From NCBI GenBank assembly GCA_964631175.1, contig CAZVWH010000042.1:1-22226 (forward strand): a stretch of DNA of 22,226 nt, in the 5' to 3' direction. This DNA comes from CAZVWH01 sp964631175. Lineage in GTDB: Bacteria > Planctomycetota > Phycisphaerae > Sedimentisphaerales > Anaerobacaceae. The notes under the pieces are model-generated. The model was not told where the DNA came from. It worked only from the letters and a program-made list of their open reading frames with translations, and did not search any database. Shown here one piece after another: positions 1 through 6,384 of the stretch (positions are counted from its first letter, which is position 1; every line of letters starts with the position of its first letter). A program made the translations under genes and the position numbers.

Positions 1-12
1 AAGAGTTCAGAA

Positions 13-134
13 TGTCATTTCGAGCGAGCCGAAGGCGAGTCGAGAAATCTGTTTTTGAGCAGATTTCTCCACTTCGCCCCCGTGCTTTCTGCGAAAGCAG
101 AAATGGACGCTTCGGTCGAAACGACGGTGAGGCT
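13..134. repeat. Dispersed palindromic intergenic repeat (cluster of inverted repeats)
   Basis: The stretch opens with TGTCATTTCGAGCGAGCC and closes with the partly complementary GGTCGAAACGAC, so it is an inverted-repeat unit. Inside are a perfect 10-bp stem (42-51 with 60-69, 8-nt loop) and a 7-bp stem closed by a GAAA tetraloop (86-92 with 97-103). The TCATTKCGAGCGAG core recurs in altered form at 11791-11866. It looks like a REP-like or MITE-like element. No coding capacity is seen. Confidence 0.7.
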
Positions 135-240
135 TTTCAACAAAGCAAATTCCCATCTAAATCATCTTTATTTTTCCAACTAAATATATAGAATAATCTT
201 AATGAAAGCAAATATACTTTACCTCAGGAGTTAAACAGGT

Positions 241-345
241 ATGAGCATATTATCAGCTATTGGAAAAGTGATTCTTCCCGACCGCGGCGACCGTTATTTA
301 AGCACAACACTATTTCGCCCAATATGCGTAAAATGTCCACCATAA
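241..345 (+). pseudogene. 3' remnant of a cysteine synthase (CysK/CysM family) gene
   Basis: A short frame of 34 codons starts at ATG 241 behind AGGAG (226-230) and ends at TAA 343-345. It contains ILPDRGDRYLSTTLF. This matches the C-terminal signature of O-acetylserine sulfhydrylases, whose last strand reads like I-L-P/C-x-x-G-D/E-R-Y-L-S-T-x-L/V-F. The frame is closed by a TAA just upstream (232-234), so the pyridoxal-phosphate domains (about 280 residues) are absent. After the STTLF motif the sequence no longer resembles the family. I read it as a decayed gene end; translation of a 34-residue peptide is possible but not supported. It lies in the same direction as, and 60 bp before, the nucleotidyltransferase gene. 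Confidence 0.7.
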
Positions 346-405
346 CGCTTGTAAAGTCACTCGTTATAGGATATAAAGATAATAGGCATAGAATAAGGAA
401 ACAGT

Positions 406-693
406 ATGAAAAGACACGTTCAGCAAATAAGGAAAAAGATTCTTCCAACCTTACGACGGTACGATGTTACAAGAGCTGCCGTTTTTGGGTCTTTCGCACG
501 AGGAGAAACTACAAAACGCAGCGACATAGACTTATTAATAGAGTTTAAAGGCGAAAAAAGCCTCCTTGACCTTGCAGGTCTTAAGATAGCGTTGCAGGAG
601 CTACTGAAAACCAAGGTTGATGTGCTCACCTATAATTCCTTGCATCCACTGCTCAAAGACAGAATCTTAAGCGAACAAGAGATAATCTTATGA
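406..693 (+). CDS. MntA-type nucleotidyltransferase antitoxin (type VII toxin-antitoxin)
   Basis: This 95-residue protein is a minimal MNT-fold nucleotidyltransferase. It has the GSFARGE motif (G28-S29, R32) followed by SDIDLLIEF with the paired metal-binding Asp40 and Asp42. A third acidic residue, Asp72, lies in KVDVLT. In characterised MntA/HepT pairs the antitoxin transfers AMP to a tyrosine of the HEPN-fold RNase toxin and so silences it. The length is normal for the family and every catalytic residue is visible. The gene overlaps the next one by ATGA (690-693), the usual translational coupling of these pairs. The partner is broken, so this intact gene may be an orphan on its way to loss. 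There is no strong Shine-Dalgarno beyond AAGGAAAC at 398-405. Confidence 0.88.
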   Translation: MKRHVQQIRKKILPTLRRYDVTRAAVFGSFARGETTKRSDIDLLIEFKGEKSLLDLAGLKIALQELLKTKVDVLTYNSLHPLLKDRILSEQEIIL

Positions 694-1046
694 AGAAAGA
701 CCCAAAGATTTTCCTCGAGCATATATTGCAATGTATAGAACGCATCGAGGAATATACGGAGGGAATAACAAAGAAATAGTTTCTTGAATCCGTACAATTA
801 CAAGATTCAATCATTAGAAGAATCGAAATTATGGGCGAGGCTGTTAAGAATATACCCAAGCACGTAAAAGACAAATATCCGGCCATTGCCTGGAAAGAGA
901 TAGCCGGCATGAGGGACATCCTTATACATGAATACTTTGGGGTTGATTTGGGACTAACCTGGAAAGTCGCCACAAAAGACGTTCGCCGATTAAAAAACAG
1001 GCTCTTGAAAGTGAAAAAAGATTTAGACGATCAATGGCTTTTATAA
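690..1046 (+). pseudogene. HepT-like HEPN toxin gene interrupted by an in-frame TAG
   Basis: Reading from ATG 690, which overlaps the antitoxin stop as ATGA, the frame gives a typical HepT N-terminus (IFLEHILQCIERIEEYTEG). It meets TAG at 777-779 (codon 30) and then continues without any frame change as FLESVQLQDSIIRRIEIMGEA to a stop at 1044-1046. The HEPN RNase motif R-x4-H-x-Y is intact (R75-DILI-H80-E-Y82), including the tyrosine that MntA enzymes modify. The total of about 118 codons is the normal HepT length. The single nonsense codon replaces one residue in a loop between helices, and no shift is seen. A restart at ATG 831 would give 71 residues lacking the first helices. Most likely this is a recently inactivated toxin. 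A sequencing error or stop-codon readthrough cannot be excluded from the sequence alone. Confidence 0.85.
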
Positions 1047-1050
1047 GTAA

Positions 1051-1128
1051 CGTGACAACGAACTAAAGCAGATCGCCATTGAATGGTGCCAAGAAAACAA
1101 CATAGAGTTTGAAGACAAATCTCGGTAG
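1051..1128 (+). pseudogene. Possible gene-end fragment of unknown family
   Basis: Directly after the hepT remnant, a 25-codon open frame (after TAA at 1048-1050) reads with protein-like composition, including IAIEWCQENNIEFEDKS, and ends at TAG 1126-1128. It has no start codon. It may be the 3' end of a lost gene. The family is not recognised and the call is weak. Confidence 0.25.
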
Positions 1129-1147
1129 GGTGGGCTTTTAGCCCACC
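1129..1147. terminator. Perfect hairpin between convergent genes, likely bidirectional terminator/repeat
   Basis: GGTGGGCT (1129-1136) pairs perfectly with AGCCCACC (1140-1147) around a TTT loop. It lies at the meeting point of the plus-strand hepT remnant and the minus-strand oxidoreductase, whose TAA stop (1138-1140) is inside the hairpin. The last residues of that protein (SVG) are therefore written by the repeat. There is no long T run, so the terminator role is inferred from position. Confidence 0.5.
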
Positions 1148-4053
1148 GAACCACTATTCTCGTAGGCTTCAGCCAAAATCTTAATCGGATGTCTTACAAA
1201 CTTTTCGCTTATATGTTCTATCTGCATCTTGCAGGCGGCGCATTCGGTAAGGACATTTTTTGTCGGCGATTTTTCAAGTGCCTCTTTTAATCCCGCTCCT
1301 ATCTGCTCGGAAAGCTCGTAATTTTTCTTCTGCATTCCGAAGGTCCCGGCTAAGCCGCAACAGCCAGCCTTTAGCTCAATAACTTCAATTCCGCAAAGCT
1401 CCCGCAGTAGTTTTACACTCGCTTGCGAGTCCCCCACCGCAGATAAATGACACGGCAAATGATAAACAAACCTTTTCGCCTGTTTAGCCCCCAGGCCTGC
1501 CCTGAGCGAAGTCGAAGGGTTTACCTGGGGGTTCTTCAACTTGCCATGAATGTACAAATCCCACAAATAATTCATTAATTCATACGTATTTTGTGAAACA
1601 AGTTTTGCATCTGCACCTGCAATGAAATGGCGAAGCTCATCCCTCAGACACAACACAGCGCTCGGCTCGGAGCAAACAATCTTGCAGCCATCACGAACCA
1701 CCTTTGATAAATATTTCACATTGTATGCCAAGTCCTTTCTGGCCCTTTTGACGTCACCATAGACAATAGCCGGCAGCGGCGCAGGCCTTTGCTTCGGCAA
1801 AACCACCTCAATATCATTGTGCCGCAGGACCTCAATAACAGCAAAGCCCAGCTCGTGGTCGTTATAATTGGCATACGTATCAACAAAATACGCCACCTTA
1901 TCGATCGGTTTCTCTATAGGCTGGCAAGCTGCCAGATATTTTCGTCCCGCCCTTAAAAACGAGCCGCGTCTAAAAGCCGGCATTTGCCTTTTGCGAGAAA
2001 GCCCCGTGAACTTCTCAAGCAGCCACTTAAAAATGCTAAAGCGCATCACAAAATTTGAAACAGGTGCAAAAAAGCTGCCCACCATACTCAGGTAGCGATT
2101 GCGAGCTAACAGTAACTCGGCCCATCTCAGGCTTCCGCGCTTAACGAACTGCGCTCGTGCGGTGCTCATCAGCTTGGAGACATCAACTCCTGAGGGACAT
2201 TCCAAAAGGCACGCTTTACAATTGACGCACAAATCCAGGAATTTTCTAAACTGCGGCGACTGGAAATCTTTGTCCGAGAGCTGCCCCGTCACCCAGAAAT
2301 AAAGTATATTAGCCTTCGCCCGCGAGCTGGCTAATTCTTCACCCATCGCCCTAAAAACCGGGCACATCCGCAAATCGGATTCTCTGCCAAGGCATAGTCC
2401 GCAGCCATAGCACTGCTGAAGCTCAATTTCAAGCTCGTCTTTTTCAAAGAGTAAATCCGTTTTGAGCCTTTCCGGCGAGAGCTTATATTCAGCCCTTAAG
2501 TTCTTGACCATAACATCGGGATCGTCATTTATGATCTTGCCGGGATTCATTAAGCCATGAGGGTCGAATATGTTCTTTATCCTCCCAAGGAGCTCGTAAT
2601 ATTCGTAACCGTATTGTCTTTTTATGAAGGCGGCCTTTACCAGCCCATCTGCATGTTCGCCGCTAATAGTCCCGCCCAGCGACCAGGCAAGCTCGAAAAC
2701 CTCATTAGCAATCTTCCGCATCTTTTGTACTTCAGCCGGTTCCGTCAAATCCATGAACGGGCGAATGTGGAGCAGGCCGTCACCGGCATGGCCGAAAAAA
2801 GACATCGCAATATCATACTTTTTGCCAATCTTCTGCAGGTCGGTTATGTATTCTCCCAGCCGCTCATTTCCAACGGATATATCCTCCATAAATTCAGCCG
2901 GATGCTTTTTGTCCCTGCTTCTATAAAGCAACGGCCCGGCATCATTGCGTAACTTCCAAAGCCTATCCTGCCGTTCTTGGTCGAAAACAATACTTCGTCC
3001 GCTCGCGAGAGTTCCTACTGCCGAATCGGTTTGCTGTATTTTTTCGTTGGCCTGTTCCTGTGTTTGGCCATAATGTTGCACCAAAAGAACTGCGGCAGCA
3101 TCAGCCGGCAGAATGTCCCGATATTCGGGCAAGGCATCAAACGCCATATTTATCAATCTCTTGTCCATCAGCTCACAAGCTGATGCGTCGCTTTTGACAA
3201 TAATCGGTACAGCGCGTGACATCTCTTCAAGCGAATCAAACTCAAGCTGCAATAAGGCCTTTGCTGCCGGCACAGGGACGGTTCTGAGCCGGATTTTCGT
3301 AAAAATAGCCAGAGTTCCTTCCGAGCCTGCCAAAAGACGTGCCAAATCTATTTTTCCATTGTGACAAATTCCTGCGATATTATAGCCACTACGATTCCGT
3401 CCATATTTGGGTAATGCTTTACTTATCACTTCCTCTTTAGCGGCAAGGACGTCAGAACACTTTTTAGCGATCGAGCCGACTGTGTCTTCTTGTGCCTTTC
3501 GCACTTCAAAATCATTTCTGAATTCCACAACACTTCCATCAGCTAAAACAGCCTCGACACTTTCCATGTAGTTGGCGATATAACCGTATTGGAGCGAATG
3601 TGCACCGGTGGCATTATTGGCAATGCACCCCCCTACCGTCGCGCGGTTACCGCTGGATGGGTCAGGCCCGATTTTTCTGCTATACTTAGCCAAGCGATTA
3701 TTCAAATCATCTAAAACTACGCCAGTCTCACAAACAATCGTTGCCCCTTCGCCCTCCACACCAATTATATTGTTCATATACCGGGTCATATCGAAGACTA
3801 CTCCGCTGCACAGGGCTTCACCTGCCACGCCGGTCCCTGCTCCGCGGGCTACTATCGGAATACCTTTAGCAGCGGCATACTTAACAACAGCAACTATGTC
3901 ACCCGTATCACGCGGCGCAATAACACACTCCGGAACTATCCTGTAAATACTTGCATCCGTGCTGTATGCTACCCGGCGTAATATATCAGCATAAACATCA
4001 CCGCGCACGACTTTGGCTAAATCAGCAGTTATTTTTTCCGGTCCTTTGTTCAT
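1138..4053 (-). CDS. FAD-linked oxidase / Fe-S oxidoreductase fusion (GlcD-GlcF, YdiJ-like)
   Basis: This 971-residue protein fuses a flavoprotein to an iron-sulfur module. The N-terminal FAD_binding_4 domain (about 40-270) has ARGAGTGVAGEAL and GGCIANNATGAHS. The FAD-oxidase C-terminal domain (about 270-530) has FFGHAGDGLLHIRP, GEHADG and MNPGKII. Two 4Fe-4S motifs follow: CYGCGLC...CP and CVNCKACLLECP (about 550-640). The C-terminus carries the cysteine-rich CCG motifs of GlcF and heterodisulfide reductase families (LPCHLS, AGCCGLAGTFG, CAAC). Such fusions oxidise 2-hydroxy acids such as D-lactate, glycolate or D-2-hydroxyglutarate and pass electrons to the membrane; the substrate cannot be told here. 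Residues about 841-856 are an in-frame repeat insertion (see 1488-1531). It is last in a likely operon, 38 bp after the MlaF-type gene. Confidence 0.93.
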   Translation of the reverse strand: MNKGPEKITADLAKVVRGDVYADILRRVAYSTDASIYRIVPECVIAPRDTGDIVAVVKYAAAKGIPIVARGAGTGVAGEALCSGVVFDMTRYMNNIIGVEGEGATIVCETGVVLDDLNNRLAKYSRKIGPDPSSGNRATVGGCIANNATGAHSLQYGYIANYMESVEAVLADGSVVEFRNDFEVRKAQEDTVGSIAKKCSDVLAAKEEVISKALPKYGRNRSGYNIAGICHNGKIDLARLLAGSEGTLAIFTKIRLRTVPVPAAKALLQLEFDSLEEMSRAVPIIVKSDASACELMDKRLINMAFDALPEYRDILPADAAAVLLVQHYGQTQEQANEKIQQTDSAVGTLASGRSIVFDQERQDRLWKLRNDAGPLLYRSRDKKHPAEFMEDISVGNERLGEYITDLQKIGKKYDIAMSFFGHAGDGLLHIRPFMDLTEPAEVQKMRKIANEVFELAWSLGGTISGEHADGLVKAAFIKRQYGYEYYELLGRIKNIFDPHGLMNPGKIINDDPDVMVKNLRAEYKLSPERLKTDLLFEKDELEIELQQCYGCGLCLGRESDLRMCPVFRAMGEELASSRAKANILYFWVTGQLSDKDFQSPQFRKFLDLCVNCKACLLECPSGVDVSKLMSTARAQFVKRGSLRWAELLLARNRYLSMVGSFFAPVSNFVMRFSIFKWLLEKFTGLSRKRQMPAFRRGSFLRAGRKYLAACQPIEKPIDKVAYFVDTYANYNDHELGFAVIEVLRHNDIEVVLPKQRPAPLPAIVYGDVKRARKDLAYNVKYLSKVVRDGCKIVCSEPSAVLCLRDELRHFIAGADAKLVSQNTYELMNYLWDLYIHGKLKNPQVNPSTSLRAGLGAKQAKRFVYHLPCHLSAVGDSQASVKLLRELCGIEVIELKAGCCGLAGTFGMQKKNYELSEQIGAGLKEALEKSPTKNVLTECAACKMQIEHISEKFVRHPIKILAEAYENSGSVG
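1488..1531. repeat. Palindromic repeat inserted in frame in the oxidoreductase gene
   Basis: CCCCCAGG (1488-1495) and CCTGGGGG (1524-1531) are perfect inverted arms flanking CCCTGAGCGAAGTCGAAGGG (1500-1519). The core resembles a short palindrome found repeatedly in many environmental bacterial genomes. On the coding strand it writes NPSTSLRAG (residues 845-853), between KLKNPQ and the conserved Fe-S domain strand FVYHLPCH. It keeps the frame. Confidence 0.75.
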
Positions 4054-4091
4054 TGCTTACTTAATTCTCGTAAATGTGAGTCCTTTTTTAG

Positions 4092-4967
4092 CTATTGTTC
4101 AAAATCACGAGGTAAGAACTGAGTTTGTGAAATGATTCCGCTCATCCGCAGGACCGCAAGGTCATCCGCGCTAACCTGCCCATTGATGAACTGTTGCACG
4201 GTAGGATGAGGATGATTACGAATGTAGTCAGGGTCACCATCGGCAATAATTTTTCCGTTATGCAGCATAACGATACGATCCGCTATCTTATATGCGCTCT
4301 TCATATCATGTGTCACTACGATAGTCGTCTCTCCGAGCTCTCTTTGCAGCTTCAACACAAGCTCGTTGATTATGTCCGCACGAATAGGATCCAGTCCCGT
4401 GGTTGGCTCGTCGTACAAAATAACTTCCGGATTCAGCGCAATAGCTCTGGCTAAAGCCACTCTTTTTCGCTGACCACCTGAAAGATTAGCCGGATAATAA
4501 CTCTGATAGCCGTCAAGACCAACCATCGCCAGCTTGGCTTTAACTATATCCTCAACCTCACGCCAGTCGGTTATTTTATAATGCTGTTTGATAGGGAACA
4601 TTATATTCTCAGCAACGGTGAGACTATCAAACAACGCTCCGCCCTGGAAAAGAAAACCATAGTGGACACGTATCCTGTTAAGCTCTTTCTCGCTCAAATC
4701 GTCAACTCTTTGACCCTTAAAATATACCTCGCCTGAAGTCGGCCTCAATAAGACTATAAAATGTTTTATCAAAACAGTCTTACCACATCCGCTTGGCCCA
4801 ATCACAACAGTCGTCTTGCCTTTCTCTATAGTTAAAGAAATATTATCCAAAACAACCTTTTTTCCGAACTGCCTCGTAAGGCTCTTAATAACAATTATAC
4901 CGTCACGACTCGACTGAGCTCGTCGAAGTCCAAGCTGCGTTTGTCTTTCTTCAATTGGCTCTTTCAC
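4092..4967 (-). CDS. mlaF: MlaF-type ABC transporter ATP-binding protein
   Basis: This 291-residue ATPase has Walker A GPSGCGKT (57-64), the Q-loop FLFQGG, the signature LSGGQRKR, Walker B VILYDEP and the switch histidine in VVTHDM. The FQGGALFDSLTV stretch and the neighbouring permease place it in the MlaF branch. That branch drives phospholipid trafficking between inner and outer membranes with MCE-domain proteins. It ends 38 bp before the oxidoreductase start and begins 46 bp after the permease, in one direction, so the three are probably cotranscribed. No MCE (MlaD) gene is next to the pair, so the substrate-binding partner must be encoded elsewhere. Residues 12-22 (LGLRRAQSSRD) are unlike the family and are written by a repeat-like palindrome at 4907-4930. 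Confidence 0.92.
   Translation of the reverse strand: MKEPIEERQTQLGLRRAQSSRDGIIVIKSLTRQFGKKVVLDNISLTIEKGKTTVVIGPSGCGKTVLIKHFIVLLRPTSGEVYFKGQRVDDLSEKELNRIRVHYGFLFQGGALFDSLTVAENIMFPIKQHYKITDWREVEDIVKAKLAMVGLDGYQSYYPANLSGGQRKRVALARAIALNPEVILYDEPTTGLDPIRADIINELVLKLQRELGETTIVVTHDMKSAYKIADRIVMLHNGKIIADGDPDYIRNHPHPTVQQFINGQVSADDLAVLRMSGIISQTQFLPRDFEQ
4907..4930. repeat. Repeat-like palindrome in the 5' end of mlaF
   Basis: GACTCGACTGAGCTCGTCGAAGTC is an imperfect palindrome centred on GAGCTC. On the coding strand it reads as CTTCGACGAGCTCAGTCGAG, which belongs to the same general type as the CTTCGACTTCGCTCAGG core in the oxidoreductase gene. It lies between the start codon and the first conserved residues (IIVIKSLTRQFG). 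Confidence 0.6.
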
Positions 4968-5013
4968 TTTATTATCTCTTTTTTCTAAAAAAGCTATAAC
5001 CTACCTGATGTCA

Positions 5014-5856
5014 TCAGACGAGACTTTTAATCGGCCAAAATGTAGCGTAAACAGCCTTGGAAATTACCGCCAGAGCAAAATCCAATGCCAATATCGAAAT
5101 AAAACTGGCAACAAACGCTTCTGTACAGGCCTGTCCCACACCATGTGCGCCCTCTTTGCAAGTAAAGCCTTTATAACAGCTAATACCCGCAATCGCCCCT
5201 CCAAAGAAAAACCCTTTTATAACACCTATAGACACATCCCATAGTTCCACGCCGTATGCGCTAAAGTTCCAATACGCCCGACTGTTAATGCCCAGTTGAA
5301 AAAAGCTCACTAAAGCTCCTCCCACGACACCCATAAAATCTGCGTATATAATAAGAACCGGCGTAAGCAGCAGGCACGCTAAAAGCCGCGGCGCCACCAA
5401 ATATCGTATCGGGTCGGTCCCCATGCTCTTCACCGCGTCAATCTGCTCGGTGACATTCATCGTCCCCAGCTCAGCGGTCAAAGCCCCGCCAATGCGACCC
5501 GCTAACATAACTGCTGCCAGCACAGGCCCCAGCTCCTTCACAACCGAGATATTAATCAAAACACCGAGATGCTCTTGCAGACCCATACCCGCAAGCTGGT
5601 CGTAAGCCTGAACCGCCAGCGTCATTCCCACAAACGCGCCCGTTATCATTATAACCGGCACACTGCGAACGCCGATGAGATTCATCTGGCTCCAAACAAG
5701 CGGATATGTTCGGCTGCTGGTACAACTCCGCACTGAAGTGACCATTGCCTGCCACATAAATCTTCCAAATTGGCCTATATTACCCAAATCTTCAATTGTT
5801 TTTGCTCTGACTGTCGCAATCATAATAACCGCACTCCAAAACAGCATCCCATACAA
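5014..5856 (-). CDS. mlaE: MlaE-type ABC transporter permease
   Basis: This 280-residue membrane protein has the MlaE (DUF140) pattern: IGVRSVPVIMITGAFVGMTLAVQAYDQL, then the highly conserved cytoplasmic stretch ELGPVLAAVMLAGRIGGALTAELGTMNVTEQIDAVKSMG, followed by long hydrophobic helices to the C-terminus. It is the channel half of a transporter that moves lipids across the envelope, with the ATPase encoded 46 bp downstream. The longest frame begins with TTG at 5856; an ATG three codons in (5847) is a good alternative, and neither has a clear Shine-Dalgarno. The length fits the family (about 260-280). The TTGACA promoter at 5895-5923 lies about 40-70 bp upstream. Confidence 0.92.
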   Translation of the reverse strand: MYGMLFWSAVIMIATVRAKTIEDLGNIGQFGRFMWQAMVTSVRSCTSSRTYPLVWSQMNLIGVRSVPVIMITGAFVGMTLAVQAYDQLAGMGLQEHLGVLINISVVKELGPVLAAVMLAGRIGGALTAELGTMNVTEQIDAVKSMGTDPIRYLVAPRLLACLLLTPVLIIYADFMGVVGGALVSFFQLGINSRAYWNFSAYGVELWDVSIGVIKGFFFGGAIAGISCYKGFTCKEGAHGVGQACTEAFVASFISILALDFALAVISKAVYATFWPIKSLV

Positions 5857-5894
5857 AATTCATGACGCGATTTATTGATATATTGATTACCGTC

Positions 5895-5923
5895 TTTTTA
5901 TCAATCTAAACCTTTATTGTCAA
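5895..5923 (-). promoter_or_regulatory. Candidate sigma70-type promoter for the mlaE-mlaF-oxidoreductase operon
   Basis: On the minus strand a consensus TTGACA (-35, at 5918-5923) is followed after exactly 17 bp by TAAAAA (-10, at 5895-5900), four of six matches to TATAAT. Transcription would begin near 5888, giving a leader of about 30-40 nt to the mlaE start. The match is good but rests on sequence only. Confidence 0.5.
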
Positions 5924-5990
5924 GATTATCAAATCTTATTGCTGCCCTGCTGAAGTTTACCTCATACTGCGATGTGGACTCGCCAGCCGT

Positions 5991-6026
5991 GACAGCAGCT
6001 TTGCTTTACGAAGCGAAGCTGCTGTT
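5991..6026. repeat. Inverted repeat, 14-16 bp stem
   Basis: CAGCAGCTTTGCTT (5993-6006) folds on AAGCGAAGCTGCTG (6011-6024) with one G-T pair and a TACG loop; 5991-5992 and 6025-6026 extend the stem. It sits between divergent genes and so is not an obvious terminator. It is probably a dispersed repeat unit together with the next hairpin. Confidence 0.6.
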
Positions 6027-6061
6027 GATGAATTTATCGTTACAACTTCTACATTATAGAA

Positions 6062-6098
6062 AGTGAAGCCCCACGGGCGGAGCCCGTGGGGCTTCACT
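6062..6098. repeat. Perfect 17-bp GC-rich hairpin
   Basis: AGTGAAGCCCCACGGGC (6062-6078) pairs without a mismatch to GCCCGTGGGGCTTCACT (6082-6098) across a 3-nt GGA loop. It is far more GC-rich than its surroundings. Because both flanking genes point away from it, a terminator role is unlikely. A mobile palindromic repeat is the simplest reading. Confidence 0.75.
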
Positions 6099-6210
6099 AC
6101 AGTGTCAATAAAATACGAATTAATTAATGCCGTATTAACAGCCTTTTCGGCTAATCGAAACAACTGTAAATTATTACGGTCTTAATGACGAGTAGCACCT
6201 TAGGTTATAG

Positions 6211-6312
6211 GACGTCAGTTCCGTCGAATATGCTGGTCGCGCACTTAGAGAACAAGTCAATACGGTTTATGGAAGTCCTCGCCATATCAGAATTAAACTG
6301 GAGAAATCTTAG
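6211..6312 (+). pseudogene. Possible gene-end fragment of unknown family
   Basis: A 33-codon open frame, preceded by TAG (6208-6210) and without a start codon, reads with protein-like composition (VEYAGRALREQVNTVYGSPR, then HIRIKLEKS) and ends at TAG 6310-6312. It may be the 3' end of a lost gene, as at 241-345 and 20137-20298. No family is recognised. Confidence 0.3.
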
Positions 6313-6384
6313 CAATTGTTCAAACAATAATAACAAATAAGTTTTCTTGCGATTCCGATTCATCTGATGTATTCTGCAAGGCTG

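Larger units (their letters stand above)
5857..6384. other. Gene-free divergent region between mlaE and the Sua5-phosphatase fusion
   Basis: About 530 bp with no convincing gene. From left to right it holds the mlaE promoter (5895-5923), two strong hairpins (5991-6026 and 6062-6098) and a possible gene-end fragment (6211-6312). An AT-rich stretch then leads into the plus-strand gene. The 68-residue minus-strand frame at 5957-6163 runs straight through both hairpins and is read as an artefact. Confidence 0.6.

Noticed and set aside
777..779. TAG recoding (readthrough) in hepT
   Set aside because: No other gene in the window has an internal TAG, and TAG is used as a normal stop elsewhere (purL). 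A mutation is simpler.
2557..2952. A 131-residue plus-strand frame
   Set aside because: It is fully antisense to the conserved FAD-oxidase domain of the oxidoreductase and has no domain of its own.
5957..6163. A 68-residue minus-strand frame
   Set aside because: It is written straight through two perfect hairpins and has no ribosome binding site or recognisable family; it is a by-product of the repeats.
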